DNA from: Rubrivivax sp.
Lineage (GTDB): Bacteria; Pseudomonadota; Gammaproteobacteria; Burkholderiales; Burkholderiaceae_C
Direction of reading: 5' to 3'
DNA length: 42,952 bases
Assembly (NCBI GenBank): GCA_020852865.1
Contig: JADYZZ010000002.1
Coordinates: forward strand, 1 to 42,952
The translations under genes and the position numbers were made by a program. A model generated the notes under the pieces. It saw nothing but the letters and a program-made list of their open reading frames with translations, did not search any database and had not been told where the DNA came from. This document shows positions 27,398 to 35,479 of this stretch, in pieces. Numbering within the stretch: position 1 is the stretch's first letter; each line of letters opens with the position of its first letter.

Positions 27398-27808
27398 GAT
27401 TGTCGTGATGGTTGCCTGCGCATGATTTGCAGATCGCAGGCTCAGGGTGATTGGGGGATGTCCGGATGGAGGAGATGTCACGACCTGTGTTTGACGGCAG
27501 CCGCCGAGGCCCTCGAGGCAGCGGCGCCGATCGGCCTTTCCCCCGGCGGCGCTCGTGCGATTCACCGGTACTGCCGCCCACGTGCCGGGGGCCCCGAGCG
27601 AGGCCTTGGTCGACGCGCAGCCGCCCGGCTCACGCGTGGTGTGGCCCGTATTGCCCGACGCTCCGACCAATCCAGGCAGCGCGAAAGCGACTTGCTCCGA
27701 TCGCTTGCCGTTGCGCCCGCGATACGCGATCGAGCCCGGCGGGATCGTCCTCGTCTCGATCAAGTCGTTTCGCAGCCGGGCATCACGCCCGAGTCGTTTC
27801 GCACGACG
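27398..27808. other. Intergenic gap between peptidase and receptor genes
   Basis: These 411 bases contain no recognisable gene. Open frames on both strands are Pro/Arg-rich with no family motif; the longest extends the receptor frame upstream to 27763. It probably carries the receptor promoter. The only clear structure is the inverted repeat at 27414-27441. Confidence 0.6.
27414..27441. promoter_or_regulatory. Operator-like inverted repeat before the TonB receptor gene
   Basis: GCCTGCG (27414-27420) and CGCAGGC (27435-27441) form a perfect 7-bp inverted repeat with a 14-base spacer, beginning 17 bases upstream of the receptor start codon. The 21-bp centre-to-centre spacing, two helical turns, would suit a dimeric regulator. 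It could instead fold into a hairpin near the ribosome site. Confidence 0.4.
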
Positions 27809-29260
27809 TCAATGGACTCCCGGGATCCGCAGCGCCGGACCGACCTGCAGTCCGAGGCTCGCATCCCCGCGCAGGGCATCCGCCGGAACCGCGTCGACGG
27901 CGCGGACGAGTCCCGCCAGCATCGCGATCTGCCGCTCGGCGAGTGCCGCATCCAGCTTGCCGACATGGCCATCGGCGGCGGTGCCCAGGAGGTAGCTGGG
28001 CCCCGCGATGCAGCCCATGTGCGGGATGCCGGCCTGGTGGAAGGCGGCGCCGACCGTCACGCCGGGGCCGGGCTGCACGCCGTGCCAACGCAGGTCGTGG
28101 GACCGGATGCCCTCGATCACGAGGTCCATGAAGCGGCCGCGCGTGACGGCCATGTTCATGAATTCGCTGCGGCCGGTCGGGCTGTAGCCTCGGCCCGGAA
28201 TCTCCTCCCATTCCGATGCGCCGAGATGTTCGATCGTGAGCGCTGCCGCCGCCCGCGCCATGAGGTCCGGATGCGCGTCGATCCACCCCCTGGCTTCGGG
28301 CAGGTCGCCCGCGAGGTGCCCGGGCCAGCCGGCGAAGACGAGGCCGCGGCGCAGGCAGCTGCCCTGCGGCAGTGAGGCGAAGTGCCGCGCGAGCTGCACC
28401 AGGGCGACGCCGCCGTTTTCCTGGACGAAGTTCAGACCGTCGGTGTGCGTGTCCAGGATGATCAGCTCCTCGCTTGCCCCCGGCAGGAAGGCGGTCACCG
28501 CGCGCACCGTGGCGTCGCGCCAGGCGGCGTCGAGCGTCAGCTTCGCCCGGGCGCCTGCCCGGGCCCGCGCGCGCAGCAGATCGCCTTCCTCGCGGCCGAC
28601 GAAAAGCGCCGGCAGCGGCGGGTGGTAGGCGCTGTGGTGAGGGGAGAAGTTTCCGGCCACGATGTCGGACGAGAGGTCCAGGACGATGACGAGGCCGACG
28701 ATGCCCGCCGCTGCGAGCTCCTCCATCGAAAATGCGGGCGTCAGCCAGGGCCGCCGGTACGGCCGCGTCATGTATGCCTCGCGCGATTCGCCCGGCAGGT
28801 GCACATAGGGCGCGCGGGTGCCGCGGCTCATCGACTCGAGCGTGACGGCGGGAAGCGAGGCATCGAATACCGCGATGGCCCCGCGCACGATCTCGCCAGG
28901 GGCGATCGGGTCGCCCGCGTTGATGCGCCCGCCGTAGGCCAGGGGCCCGCGCACACCGGCCGGCCCGGTGGGGCGTGAGCGCGCGTAGGGCGTATGCCTG
29001 CGGATCGCGCCCGGCCTGCCTTCGAGGTCGAGGCCGCAGGCGTGCAGATCCCAGCGCCTGCAGGTCTGGGGTTCGTCCGCGAGGATCTCGAGGCCGGCGC
29101 TGGCGAACCGGCCTTCGAGCCAGTCGACGAAACGCGCATGGTTGGGATGCCCCGGCAGCCGCGGCCCGAAGGCCAGCATCTGCTCGATGTCGTGCCTGAT
29201 TCGAGTTGCCGAGGGCAGCGGCACGACCCCGGTGCGGACGCTGCGGATCGGCTTCGACAC
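27809..29260 (-). CDS. M28-like metallopeptidase family protein
   Basis: A 483-residue protein with an aminopeptidase-like zinc-hydrolase fold and an inserted PA-like domain (about residues 105-240). The metal-site region LIILDTHTDGLNFVQENGGVALVQLARHF corresponds to the HTDS/HTDG and ENG..AL blocks of M28 peptidases, and LTIEHLGASEW to the catalytic Glu region. A late His (GAAFHQAGIPHMG) can complete the site. No signal peptide is visible. The frame opens with GTG at 29260 and lacks a clear ribosome site, so the start is uncertain. The function may be amide cleavage on the locus substrate rather than peptide degradation. Confidence 0.78.
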   Translation of the reverse strand: MSKPIRSVRTGVVPLPSATRIRHDIEQMLAFGPRLPGHPNHARFVDWLEGRFASAGLEILADEPQTCRRWDLHACGLDLEGRPGAIRRHTPYARSRPTGPAGVRGPLAYGGRINAGDPIAPGEIVRGAIAVFDASLPAVTLESMSRGTRAPYVHLPGESREAYMTRPYRRPWLTPAFSMEELAAAGIVGLVIVLDLSSDIVAGNFSPHHSAYHPPLPALFVGREEGDLLRARARAGARAKLTLDAAWRDATVRAVTAFLPGASEELIILDTHTDGLNFVQENGGVALVQLARHFASLPQGSCLRRGLVFAGWPGHLAGDLPEARGWIDAHPDLMARAAAALTIEHLGASEWEEIPGRGYSPTGRSEFMNMAVTRGRFMDLVIEGIRSHDLRWHGVQPGPGVTVGAAFHQAGIPHMGCIAGPSYLLGTAADGHVGKLDAALAERQIAMLAGLVRAVDAVPADALRGDASLGLQVGPALRIPGVH

Positions 29261-29296
29261 GGGGGGCTATGGCCTGGATCGCTGCGCGGCACGGAC

Positions 29297-30799
29297 CTAC
29301 AGGCCGAGCCGCGCGAACTGCGCCTGCGGAACGCCCATCTGCGCGAGCACCGCGCGCAGCTTCCCGGCCAGCGCCTCTTCCACGGCTGTCCCGGCCAGGT
29401 TCGCTTCCTCGGCCGGATCGGCGTCGAGGTCGTACACATGGTTGCCGCCGAAGCGCGCGCGTGCCCAGAACGGCACCGCATCGCCAGCCGCGTAGGGCTG
29501 GTGGATCACCGGCACCTCCGATCCGGGCATGCGGTCGAGGAACGCCCGTCCATCGGGCAGCGGCAGCGCGAGGTCACGATCCATCACGATGGTCGGCATG
29601 GTGGACCAGCGGTTCGACAGCATCGACAGCGGGGCATTGGCGGCCGCCGGCGCACGCACGTACTTGTGCCGCGGCGTGACGAGACAGACCTCGCGCCCCC
29701 AGACCCCGGTGAGCACATGGTCGCGCACCTGCGCCGCCTGCCCGCGCAGCACCGGCAGCAGCGAGACGCCATGCGTGCGCTGGCGGACCTCGACGCCGAA
29801 GACCTCGGCGATGGTCGCGAAGAGATCCACGCCCGTGCTGAGCGCGCTGCGTGCGCCGGGCGCAACCTCCGGGTGGTGCACCAGCAGCGGGATGTGCCCG
29901 AGCGGGTTGAAGACCGGCACTGCGGGCTTGCCCCAGATGTCCTTCTCGCCGAGATAGTGGCCGTGATCGGTGCAGACGATGAACAGCGTGTCGTCCCACA
30001 AGGCGTGACGGTCCATCGCGTCGAGGACGCGGCCGAACCAGTGGTCGATCATCGAAAGCTTCGCGCCGTAGCACGAGCGCAGCTGCCGCGCCTGGCGCGC
30101 GTCGAGCACGCCCTGCGCGACGGCGCCCTGCATATAGGGCGGCCAGACGAGATGCGGGCCCTCCCATTGCGGGTCGTACTTGCCGGCCCAGGGCTCGGGC
30201 GTGTCGAAGGGCTCGTGCGGGTCGAACTCGTCGACGAACAGCAAGAAGCGCTCGAAGGCGCCGGCATGGGCATCGAGCCAGTCGGCGGCGGCCTGCATCG
30301 TGCGCGGCCCGGGGAAATCGGCCTCGCCGCGGAAATGCCCGCGCGAGTTGTCGTAGGGCATGTGGCCGCGCCCGAACGAGGGGGCTCCCGCCCAGCTGGC
30401 GTCGGGCCGGAGTTTCCAGGCGTCGCTCTCGTGCCCGCGCTCGTACGCCCAGGCGCCGAAGTCGATGTGGTAGTTCTCGCCGCCGGCCTCGAACAGGTGC
30501 GGATGGTCCGAAATCAGCTGCGTGGCCACGCCCGCCTTGCGCAGCGCGTACGTGATGGCGTCTTCCCAGATCTCGACGCTGCCCCAGCAACGCCATGGGA
30601 AGTCCAGCGCGCCGCACAGGATGTCGTGCCGGGCCGGCATGCACGGCAGCGAGCCGGTGTAGTGGCGGTCGAAGCGCACCGCCCTGCGCGCAAACCGGTC
30701 GAGGTTCGGGGTCTCGAACTCGCGTCCGCCGTAGGCGCCGAGCATGTGGCGGTTCAGGCTGTCGAACAGCACGACCACGACGTTGCGCGGCAGCTTCAT
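29297..30799 (-). CDS. Sulfatase (formylglycine-dependent, Cys type)
   Basis: A 500-residue alkaline-phosphatase-fold sulfatase. The modification motif C53-M-P-A-R57 is intact, so Cys53 should become formylglycine; the maturase must lie elsewhere, as none is in this window. Metal ligands are suggested by D13 in VLFDSLNRHMLGAYGG and by CTDHGHYLGEKD (about residues 280-295). No signal peptide is seen at ATG 30799 (MKLPRNVVVVLFDSLN starts directly on strand 1), so the enzyme is predicted cytoplasmic. It would remove sulfate esters after uptake. A phosphodiesterase-like activity in the same superfamily is the main alternative. It is the first gene of the accessory locus. Confidence 0.92.
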   Translation of the reverse strand: MKLPRNVVVVLFDSLNRHMLGAYGGREFETPNLDRFARRAVRFDRHYTGSLPCMPARHDILCGALDFPWRCWGSVEIWEDAITYALRKAGVATQLISDHPHLFEAGGENYHIDFGAWAYERGHESDAWKLRPDASWAGAPSFGRGHMPYDNSRGHFRGEADFPGPRTMQAAADWLDAHAGAFERFLLFVDEFDPHEPFDTPEPWAGKYDPQWEGPHLVWPPYMQGAVAQGVLDARQARQLRSCYGAKLSMIDHWFGRVLDAMDRHALWDDTLFIVCTDHGHYLGEKDIWGKPAVPVFNPLGHIPLLVHHPEVAPGARSALSTGVDLFATIAEVFGVEVRQRTHGVSLLPVLRGQAAQVRDHVLTGVWGREVCLVTPRHKYVRAPAAANAPLSMLSNRWSTMPTIVMDRDLALPLPDGRAFLDRMPGSEVPVIHQPYAAGDAVPFWARARFGGNHVYDLDADPAEEANLAGTAVEEALAGKLRAVLAQMGVPQAQFARLGL

Positions 30800-30854
30800 G
30801 CGGACCTGTCTCCGATCACGACGCCGTGCGCCCGTGCTGCCTGCCGGGCGACCG

Positions 30855-30884
30855 GCTGACGCGGCCCAAGGTGATCGCGTCAGC
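30855..30884. terminator. Perfect 9-bp inverted repeat between tRNA-Ser and the sulfatase gene
   Basis: GCTGACGCG (30855-30863) and CGCGTCAGC (30876-30884) pair perfectly around a 12-base loop, 66 bases past the tRNA 3' end and 56 bases before the sulfatase start, all on the minus strand. It may terminate the lysC-tRNA transcript, or be an operator for the catabolic locus. No T-run follows on the minus strand. Confidence 0.4.
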
Positions 30885-30949
30885 GCGGCGCGCATCCTTC
30901 GCGCCCGGGGGCGTCTTCGTCAGCACCGGTGTCCGGGCCTGCGCCGAAC

Positions 30950-31042
30950 TGGCGGAGACGGAGGGATTCGAACCCTCGATGCAGGTTTTGCCCGCATACT
31001 CCCTTAGCAGGGGAGCACCTTCGGCCACTCGGTCACGTCTCC
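30950..31042 (-). tRNA. tRNA-Ser (anticodon GCU)
   Basis: A 93-base gene with encoded CCA. The acceptor stem GGAGACG pairs with CGTCTCC; the discriminator is G, as for serine. The anticodon arm reads CTCCC-CTGCTAA-GGGAG, giving anticodon GCT (reads AGC/AGU). A long variable arm, the class II serine feature, precedes the T arm GAGGGTTCGAATCCCTC. It lies 58 bases downstream of lysC, an arrangement I know from Burkholderiales, and immediately next to the accessory locus. Confidence 0.98.
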
Positions 31043-31100
31043 GGCGAAGTGGCGCGATTCTAGCCGCAGAGGCAGCCAGTCAGCGTGCCCGACCGGGCTC

Positions 31101-32378
31101 TCAGGCGTCGGCCCTGGGCGGCGTGTCGAGTTCGAACGCGCGGTGCAGCGCGCGCACGGCGAGCTCCATGTACTTCTCGTCGAGTACGACGCTGGTCTTG
31201 ATCTCGCTCGTGGTGATCATCTGGATGTTGATGCCCTCTTCCGAGAGCGCCCGGAACATGCGCGCGGCCACGCCCGAATGGCTCTTCATGCCGATGCCGA
31301 CGATCGAGACCTTGCAGATGCGCGGATCGCCGCGCACGTCGGCCGCGCCGATCGCCGGTTGCACCCGGCTCCTGAGCAGGTCCATCGCACGCAGGTACTC
31401 GTTGCGCGGCACCGTGAAGCTGAAGTCGGTGCGTCCGTCGTTCGCGATGTTCTGGATGATGACGTCGACGTCGATGTTGGCTTCGGCCACCGGCCCCAGG
31501 ATCTGGAAGGCGATGCCCGGACGATCGGGAACGCCGAGCACGCTGATCTTCGCCTCGTCGCGGTTGAACGCGATGCCGGCCACGATGGCTTGTTCCATCT
31601 TCTCGTCTTCCTCGAAGGTGATCAGGGTGCCCGACGCCGCTTCCTCGTCGAGCGCGATGTCCCAGGGCGTGAAGCTGGAGAGCACGCGCAGCGGCACGCG
31701 GTACTTGCCGGCGAACTCCACCGAGCGGATCTGCAGCACCTTGCTGCCCAGGCTCGCCATCTCCAGCATCTCCTCGAAGCTGATGGTGTGCAGGCGGCGC
31801 GCCTCGGGCACGATGCGCGGGTCGGTGGTGTAGACGCCGTCGACGTCGGTGTAGATCAGGCATTCGTCGGCCTCGAGCGCTGCGGCCATGGCCACCGCCG
31901 AGGTGTCGCTGCCGCCGCGCCCGAGCGTGGTCACGTTGCCCTCGGCGTCGATGCCCTGGAAGCCCGTAACGATCACGACCTTGCCGGCAGCGAGGTCGGC
32001 CTGCACGCGCGCCTCGTCGATGCGGCGGATGCGCGCCTTCATGAAGGCCGAGTCGGTTTCGATCGGCACCTGCCAGCCGGCGTAGCTCACCGCCGGCACG
32101 CCTTCGGCCTGCAGCGCCAGCGCGAGCAGGCCGACCGAGACCTGCTCGCCGGTGGCGGCCACGGCGTCGAGCTCGCGCATGGCCTCGGGCGCGGCGGCGT
32201 GCGGCATCAGTTCCTTGGCCAGCCCGAGCAGGCGATTCGTCTCGCCGCTCATCGCCGAGGGCACGACCACCATCCGGTGGCCTGCGCGCCGCCACTTGGC
32301 CACGCGCTGCGCGACGCTGCGGATGCGCTCGGTCGAGCCCATCGACGTGCCGCCGTACTTGTGAACGATCAATGCCAT
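31101..32378 (-). CDS. lysC: Aspartate kinase
   Basis: A 425-residue aspartokinase, the first committed step to lysine, threonine, methionine and diaminopimelate. The kinase N-terminus MALIVHKYGGTSMGS, GRGGSDTSAVAMAAAL and TDVDGVYTTDPRI are intact. Two ACT domains at the C-terminus (ISVLGVPDRPGIAFQILG and VSIVGIGMKSHSGVAARMFRAL) imply allosteric feedback by lysine and/or threonine. The length is of the monofunctional alpha-subunit type. An internal start producing a separate beta subunit, as in Bacillus, is possible but not evident. It precedes tRNA-Ser and follows tilS, with an inverted-repeat element between. Confidence 0.96.
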   Translation of the reverse strand: MALIVHKYGGTSMGSTERIRSVAQRVAKWRRAGHRMVVVPSAMSGETNRLLGLAKELMPHAAAPEAMRELDAVAATGEQVSVGLLALALQAEGVPAVSYAGWQVPIETDSAFMKARIRRIDEARVQADLAAGKVVIVTGFQGIDAEGNVTTLGRGGSDTSAVAMAAALEADECLIYTDVDGVYTTDPRIVPEARRLHTISFEEMLEMASLGSKVLQIRSVEFAGKYRVPLRVLSSFTPWDIALDEEAASGTLITFEEDEKMEQAIVAGIAFNRDEAKISVLGVPDRPGIAFQILGPVAEANIDVDVIIQNIANDGRTDFSFTVPRNEYLRAMDLLRSRVQPAIGAADVRGDPRICKVSIVGIGMKSHSGVAARMFRALSEEGINIQMITTSEIKTSVVLDEKYMELAVRALHRAFELDTPPRADA

Positions 32379-32430
32379 CGTTGCGTCTTGTTCTGCTCCG
32401 GCAAACGGTCGTCCGGCAGCGGCGTCGATT

Positions 32431-32705
32431 CTAGGAGCGTGGGCGGCAGAAATCCGGCCCCGCGCCGTGGCGAGTCGCGGTGCCGGGCAAGGCGCGCGCG
32501 AGGCGCGTGGTGCGTGCCGCGCAACGAGCGTGCAACAGCGCCCGGCGCCGCGCATCGCCGCGGCCCGAAGGGTCGGCCCCGGCTGAGGGCCCATGCGGCG
32601 TTGCGCCGCTGGCCCGGGCGTCCGGCCCGGGCTGCGCGCCGCGCCTTGCCCGGGCCTTCAGCCGGGGCCGACGCGGGGCCGGATTTCTGCCGCCCATGCT
32701 CCTAG
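32431..32705. mobile_element. 275-bp MITE-like palindromic element between lysC and tilS
   Basis: Terminal inverted repeats of 34 bp run from 32431 inward (CTAGGAGCGTGGGCGGCAGA and on) and from 32705 backward, with a single mismatch (G/A at the ninth base). A second paired box CCGGGCAAGGCGCG (32483-32496 and, inverted, 32640-32653) lies exactly 52 bases from each end, so the symmetry extends over about 66 bases per side. Both ends are CTAG. The interior has no gene and has further GC-rich hairpin potential. The features fit a small non-autonomous element or a paired extragenic palindrome. No transposase is present. The right end overlaps the tilS stop codon. Confidence 0.7.
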
Positions 32706-33733
32706 GTGGCCGCTGCCCTGTCGGCCCGAGGCGGCGCCGGCTCGAACTGCAGGCGGCCACGGCGCAGCCGCAGCCGGCCTCCCGGCGCCGGCCATTGCCC
32801 GTGCGCTGCCGCGGGCAATTCCGCCGCCAGACGCCGCACCAGCGTCTCGGGCACCGGCGCGTCGAGCACGCCGGCCAGCCAGATGCGCAGCGCGTTCGCG
32901 CGGCGTGCCGCAGAGAACTCGCGCCATGCCGACAGCGACAGCGCGCGCACATCGGCGCGCAGCGCCGCCGCATCGGCGGCGCCGATCTCGGCCAGCACCT
33001 CGGCTTCGGCCGCGGCGCGCTGCGCGGCGCGCGCGAACGTCGTCTCGGCATCGGGAAAGGCCTCGAGCAGCGGCGGCCAGACCAGCCGCCGCAGCCGGCT
33101 GCGCGCGTAGCGCAGCTCCTGGTTGCTGCTGTCGTCGACGCACGCGAGCCGGTGCCGCTGCAGATAGGCATCGATCGCCGCACGCGGCATCTCGAGCCAG
33201 GGGCGCGCCCAGGTGATGCCTTCGCGCAGCGCCAGTCGCGGCATCGCCGCCAGGCCCGCCGCGCCGCCGCCGCGCAGCGCCTGCAGCAAGAAGGTTTCGG
33301 CCTGGTCGCGCCGGTGGTGCGCCAGCAGCACCAGGCCGATGCCGCGCGCCCGCGCCATCGCGGCCAGCGCGCGGTAGCGGCCGCGGCGCGCCCAGGCTTC
33401 CACGCTGTCGCCCCGGGACGGCGCGCCGTCGAGCCGCGCCGCCGCGAACGGCAGACGCCAGCGACGGCACTGGCGCTCGACATGCATCTGCCAGGCGTCG
33501 GCCTGCGGCATCAGGCCGTGGTGCACGTGCAGCGCGTGCACCTCGATGCCGAGCACGGCGGCGGCGCGTGCGGTGCAATGCAGCAGCGCCGTCGAATCGC
33601 GCCCGCCGCTTGCAGCCACGGCCACGCGCCGCGGCGCTGCGGTGCCGGCGCAAGCGACCGCGTCGGCCCGCGCGGCAGTCACGCCTGCAGCCGCGCCGCA
33701 AGGCGCGAGTGAGCCCGGCGCGCCCGCGTTCAT
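32702..33733 (-). CDS. tilS: tRNA(Ile)-lysidine synthetase
   Basis: A 343-residue enzyme that converts the wobble C of tRNA-Ile(CAU) to lysidine using ATP and lysine, so that it reads AUA. The PP-loop SGGRDS is at residues 42-47, and HVHHGLMPQADAW, LLAHHRRDQAETFLLQ and VDDSSNQELRYARSRLRRLV follow as usual. The protein ends after the substrate-binding domain (LRLRRGRLQFEP), without the C-terminal domain of the E. coli protein (about 432 residues). Its TAG stop is formed by the edge of the inverted-repeat element. Start ATG 33733 lies 20 bases after the accA stop. Confidence 0.92.
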   Translation of the reverse strand: MNAGAPGSLAPCGAAAGVTAARADAVACAGTAAPRRVAVAASGGRDSTALLHCTARAAAVLGIEVHALHVHHGLMPQADAWQMHVERQCRRWRLPFAAARLDGAPSRGDSVEAWARRGRYRALAAMARARGIGLVLLAHHRRDQAETFLLQALRGGGAAGLAAMPRLALREGITWARPWLEMPRAAIDAYLQRHRLACVDDSSNQELRYARSRLRRLVWPPLLEAFPDAETTFARAAQRAAAEAEVLAEIGAADAAALRADVRALSLSAWREFSAARRANALRIWLAGVLDAPVPETLVRRLAAELPAAAHGQWPAPGGRLRLRRGRLQFEPAPPRADRAAAT

Positions 33734-33753
33734 CGCCGCCGGCGCGTGGCGCG

Positions 33754-34740
33754 TCAGCGCTCCTTGGTGTCGCCGAAGCGCCCGTAGGCGCGCAACCGCT
33801 CGTAGCGGCGCGCGAGCAGTTCCTTGGGTTTCAGGTCGGCCGAGTGGCGCAGGCCGTCGGCCAGAGCCCGTTTGAGTTGCGCCGCCATCCACGGCATGTC
33901 GCGGTGCGCGCCGCCGACCGGTTCGCTCACGATCTTGTCGACCACGCCCAGCGCCTTGAGCCGATGCGCGGTGATGCCCAGGGCCTCGGCTGCGGCGCTG
34001 GCGCGCTCGGCGGTCTTCCAGAGGATGCTGGCGCAGCCCTCGGGCGAGATCACCGAGTAGATCGCGTATTGGAGCATCAGCACCTGGTCGGCCACGCTGA
34101 TGGCGAGCGCGCCGCCCGAGCCGCCCTCGCCGATGATCGTGGCGACGATCGGCACTTCGAGCTGGGCCATCTCGAAGATGTTGCGGCCGATGGCTTCGCT
34201 CTGGCCGCGCTCCTCGGCGCCGATGCCCGGGTAGGCGCCCGGCGTGTCGACGAAGGTGAACACCGGCAGGCCGAACTTCTCGGCCAGCTTCATCAGCCGC
34301 AGCGCCTTGCGATAACCCTCGGGCTTGCTCATGCCGAAGTTGCGCTGCGTGCGCTCCTTCGTGTCGCGCCCCTTCTGATGGCCCAGCACCATGCAGGGCT
34401 GGCCGTTGAAGCGCGCCGGGCCGCCGACGATCGACTGGTCATCGGCGTAATGCCGGTCGCCGTGCAGCTCGTGGAAGTCGGTGAAGATCTGCGCCACGTA
34501 GTCGAGCGTGTACGGCCGCTGCGGGTGGCGCGCGATCTGCGTCACCTGCCAGGGCGTCAGGCTCGAATAGATGTCCTGCGTGAGCTGGCGGCTCTTGACC
34601 GACAGGCGTTCGATCTCGTCGGAGATGTCGACCGCGGACTCGTTCTGCACATAGCGCAGTTCCTCGATCTTCGACTCGAGGTCGGCGATCGGCTGCTCGA
34701 ATTCGAGGAAGTGACGTTTGGACAATGCCGCGTCTCCCAT
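33754..34740 (-). CDS. accA: Acetyl-CoA carboxylase carboxyltransferase subunit alpha
   Basis: A 328-residue subunit that, with AccD, transfers carboxyl from carboxybiotin to acetyl-CoA in the first step of fatty-acid synthesis. The N-terminal coiled coil ([19 protein letters not shown]), [32 protein letters not shown] and the oxyanion-hole segment [17 protein letters not shown] are all standard. Length is normal. It lies between the AlkA-like glycosylase gene and tilS in the conserved minus-strand block. Confidence 0.97.
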   Translation of the reverse strand: MGDAALSKRHFLEFEQPIADLESKIEELRYVQNESAVDISDEIERLSVKSRQLTQDIYSSLTPWQVTQIARHPQRPYTLDYVAQIFTDFHELHGDRHYADDQSIVGGPARFNGQPCMVLGHQKGRDTKERTQRNFGMSKPEGYRKALRLMKLAEKFGLPVFTFVDTPGAYPGIGAEERGQSEAIGRNIFEMAQLEVPIVATIIGEGGSGGALAISVADQVLMLQYAIYSVISPEGCASILWKTAERASAAAEALGITAHRLKALGVVDKIVSEPVGGAHRDMPWMAAQLKRALADGLRHSADLKPKELLARRYERLRAYGRFGDTKER

Positions 34741-34807
34741 ACGCTGGCGTCGATGCGCTGCGCCCTGTCGGGCAGCCGCCGCAAAGACTCGCCCGCAAGG
34801 CGCGGGC

Positions 34808-35476
34808 TCAATACTCCACCGGCAGCGGATCGAGGCTGCGCCAAATATACCAAGTGGCCACCGAGCGGAACGGCGCCCAGGCTTCGCCGAGCTCGCGTGC
34901 CTCGGCGCGCGACACCGGCTCGCCGCTGAAGTAGTTGTGGCTGATGCCCCTGAGCAGCCCGACGTCGTCGAGCGGAAGCACGTCGGGGCGCAGCAGATGG
35001 AAGATCAGGAACATCTCGGCCGTCCAGCGGCCGATGCCGCGGATCGCCACCAGCTCCTCGATGATCGCCTCGTCGTCCATCCCGGCCCATTGCGCCACGT
35101 GCACGCGACCGCCGACGAAGTGCCCGGCCAGGTCGAGCAGGTACTCGCATTTGCGCGCCGACAACCCCGCGCCGCGCATGCGCTCCACCTTCAGCGCGGC
35201 GACGCGACCCGGCGCGAGGTGCGTGCTGCGCCCGCCGACGGCGGCGGCGAAGCGGTCCCAGACCGACTGCGCCGCCTTCACCGAGATCTGCTGGCCGACG
35301 ATCGAGCGCGCCAGCGTGGTGAAGGCGTCGCCGCGGCTGGCCAGGCGCGTCTCGCCGAACTTCGGGATCAGCTTCTTCATCACGCGGTCGCGCCGTGCCA
35401 GGTGGCGACAGGCCTCGTCCCAGTATTGCGGCGTCGCCTCGATGGGCGCCGCCGCGCCCGGGGTGGACTTGGCCAT
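34808..35476 (-). CDS. AlkA-like DNA-3-methyladenine glycosylase (HhH-GPD)
   Basis: A 222-residue base-excision repair glycosylase. The helix-hairpin-helix [15 protein letters not shown] (145-159) is followed by the catalytic Asp in VLPLDDVGL (D171). The helix [16 protein letters not shown] inserts near the lesion. No C-terminal 4Fe-4S cysteines are present, which separates it from endonuclease III and MutY. It lacks the N-terminal TBP-like domain of E. coli AlkA and so resembles the short MAG-type enzymes. Its start lies 3 bases after the cysS stop, so it is probably co-transcribed with cysS. Confidence 0.9.
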   Translation of the reverse strand: MAKSTPGAAAPIEATPQYWDEACRHLARRDRVMKKLIPKFGETRLASRGDAFTTLARSIVGQQISVKAAQSVWDRFAAAVGGRSTHLAPGRVAALKVERMRGAGLSARKCEYLLDLAGHFVGGRVHVAQWAGMDDEAIIEELVAIRGIGRWTAEMFLIFHLLRPDVLPLDDVGLLRGISHNYFSGEPVSRAEARELGEAWAPFRSVATWYIWRSLDPLPVEY

Positions 35477-35479
35477 GGC

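Noticed and set aside
27555..27995. Plus-strand frame in the receptor-peptidase gap
   Set aside because: No family similarity, Pro/Arg bias, and its 3' half is antisense to the M28 gene.
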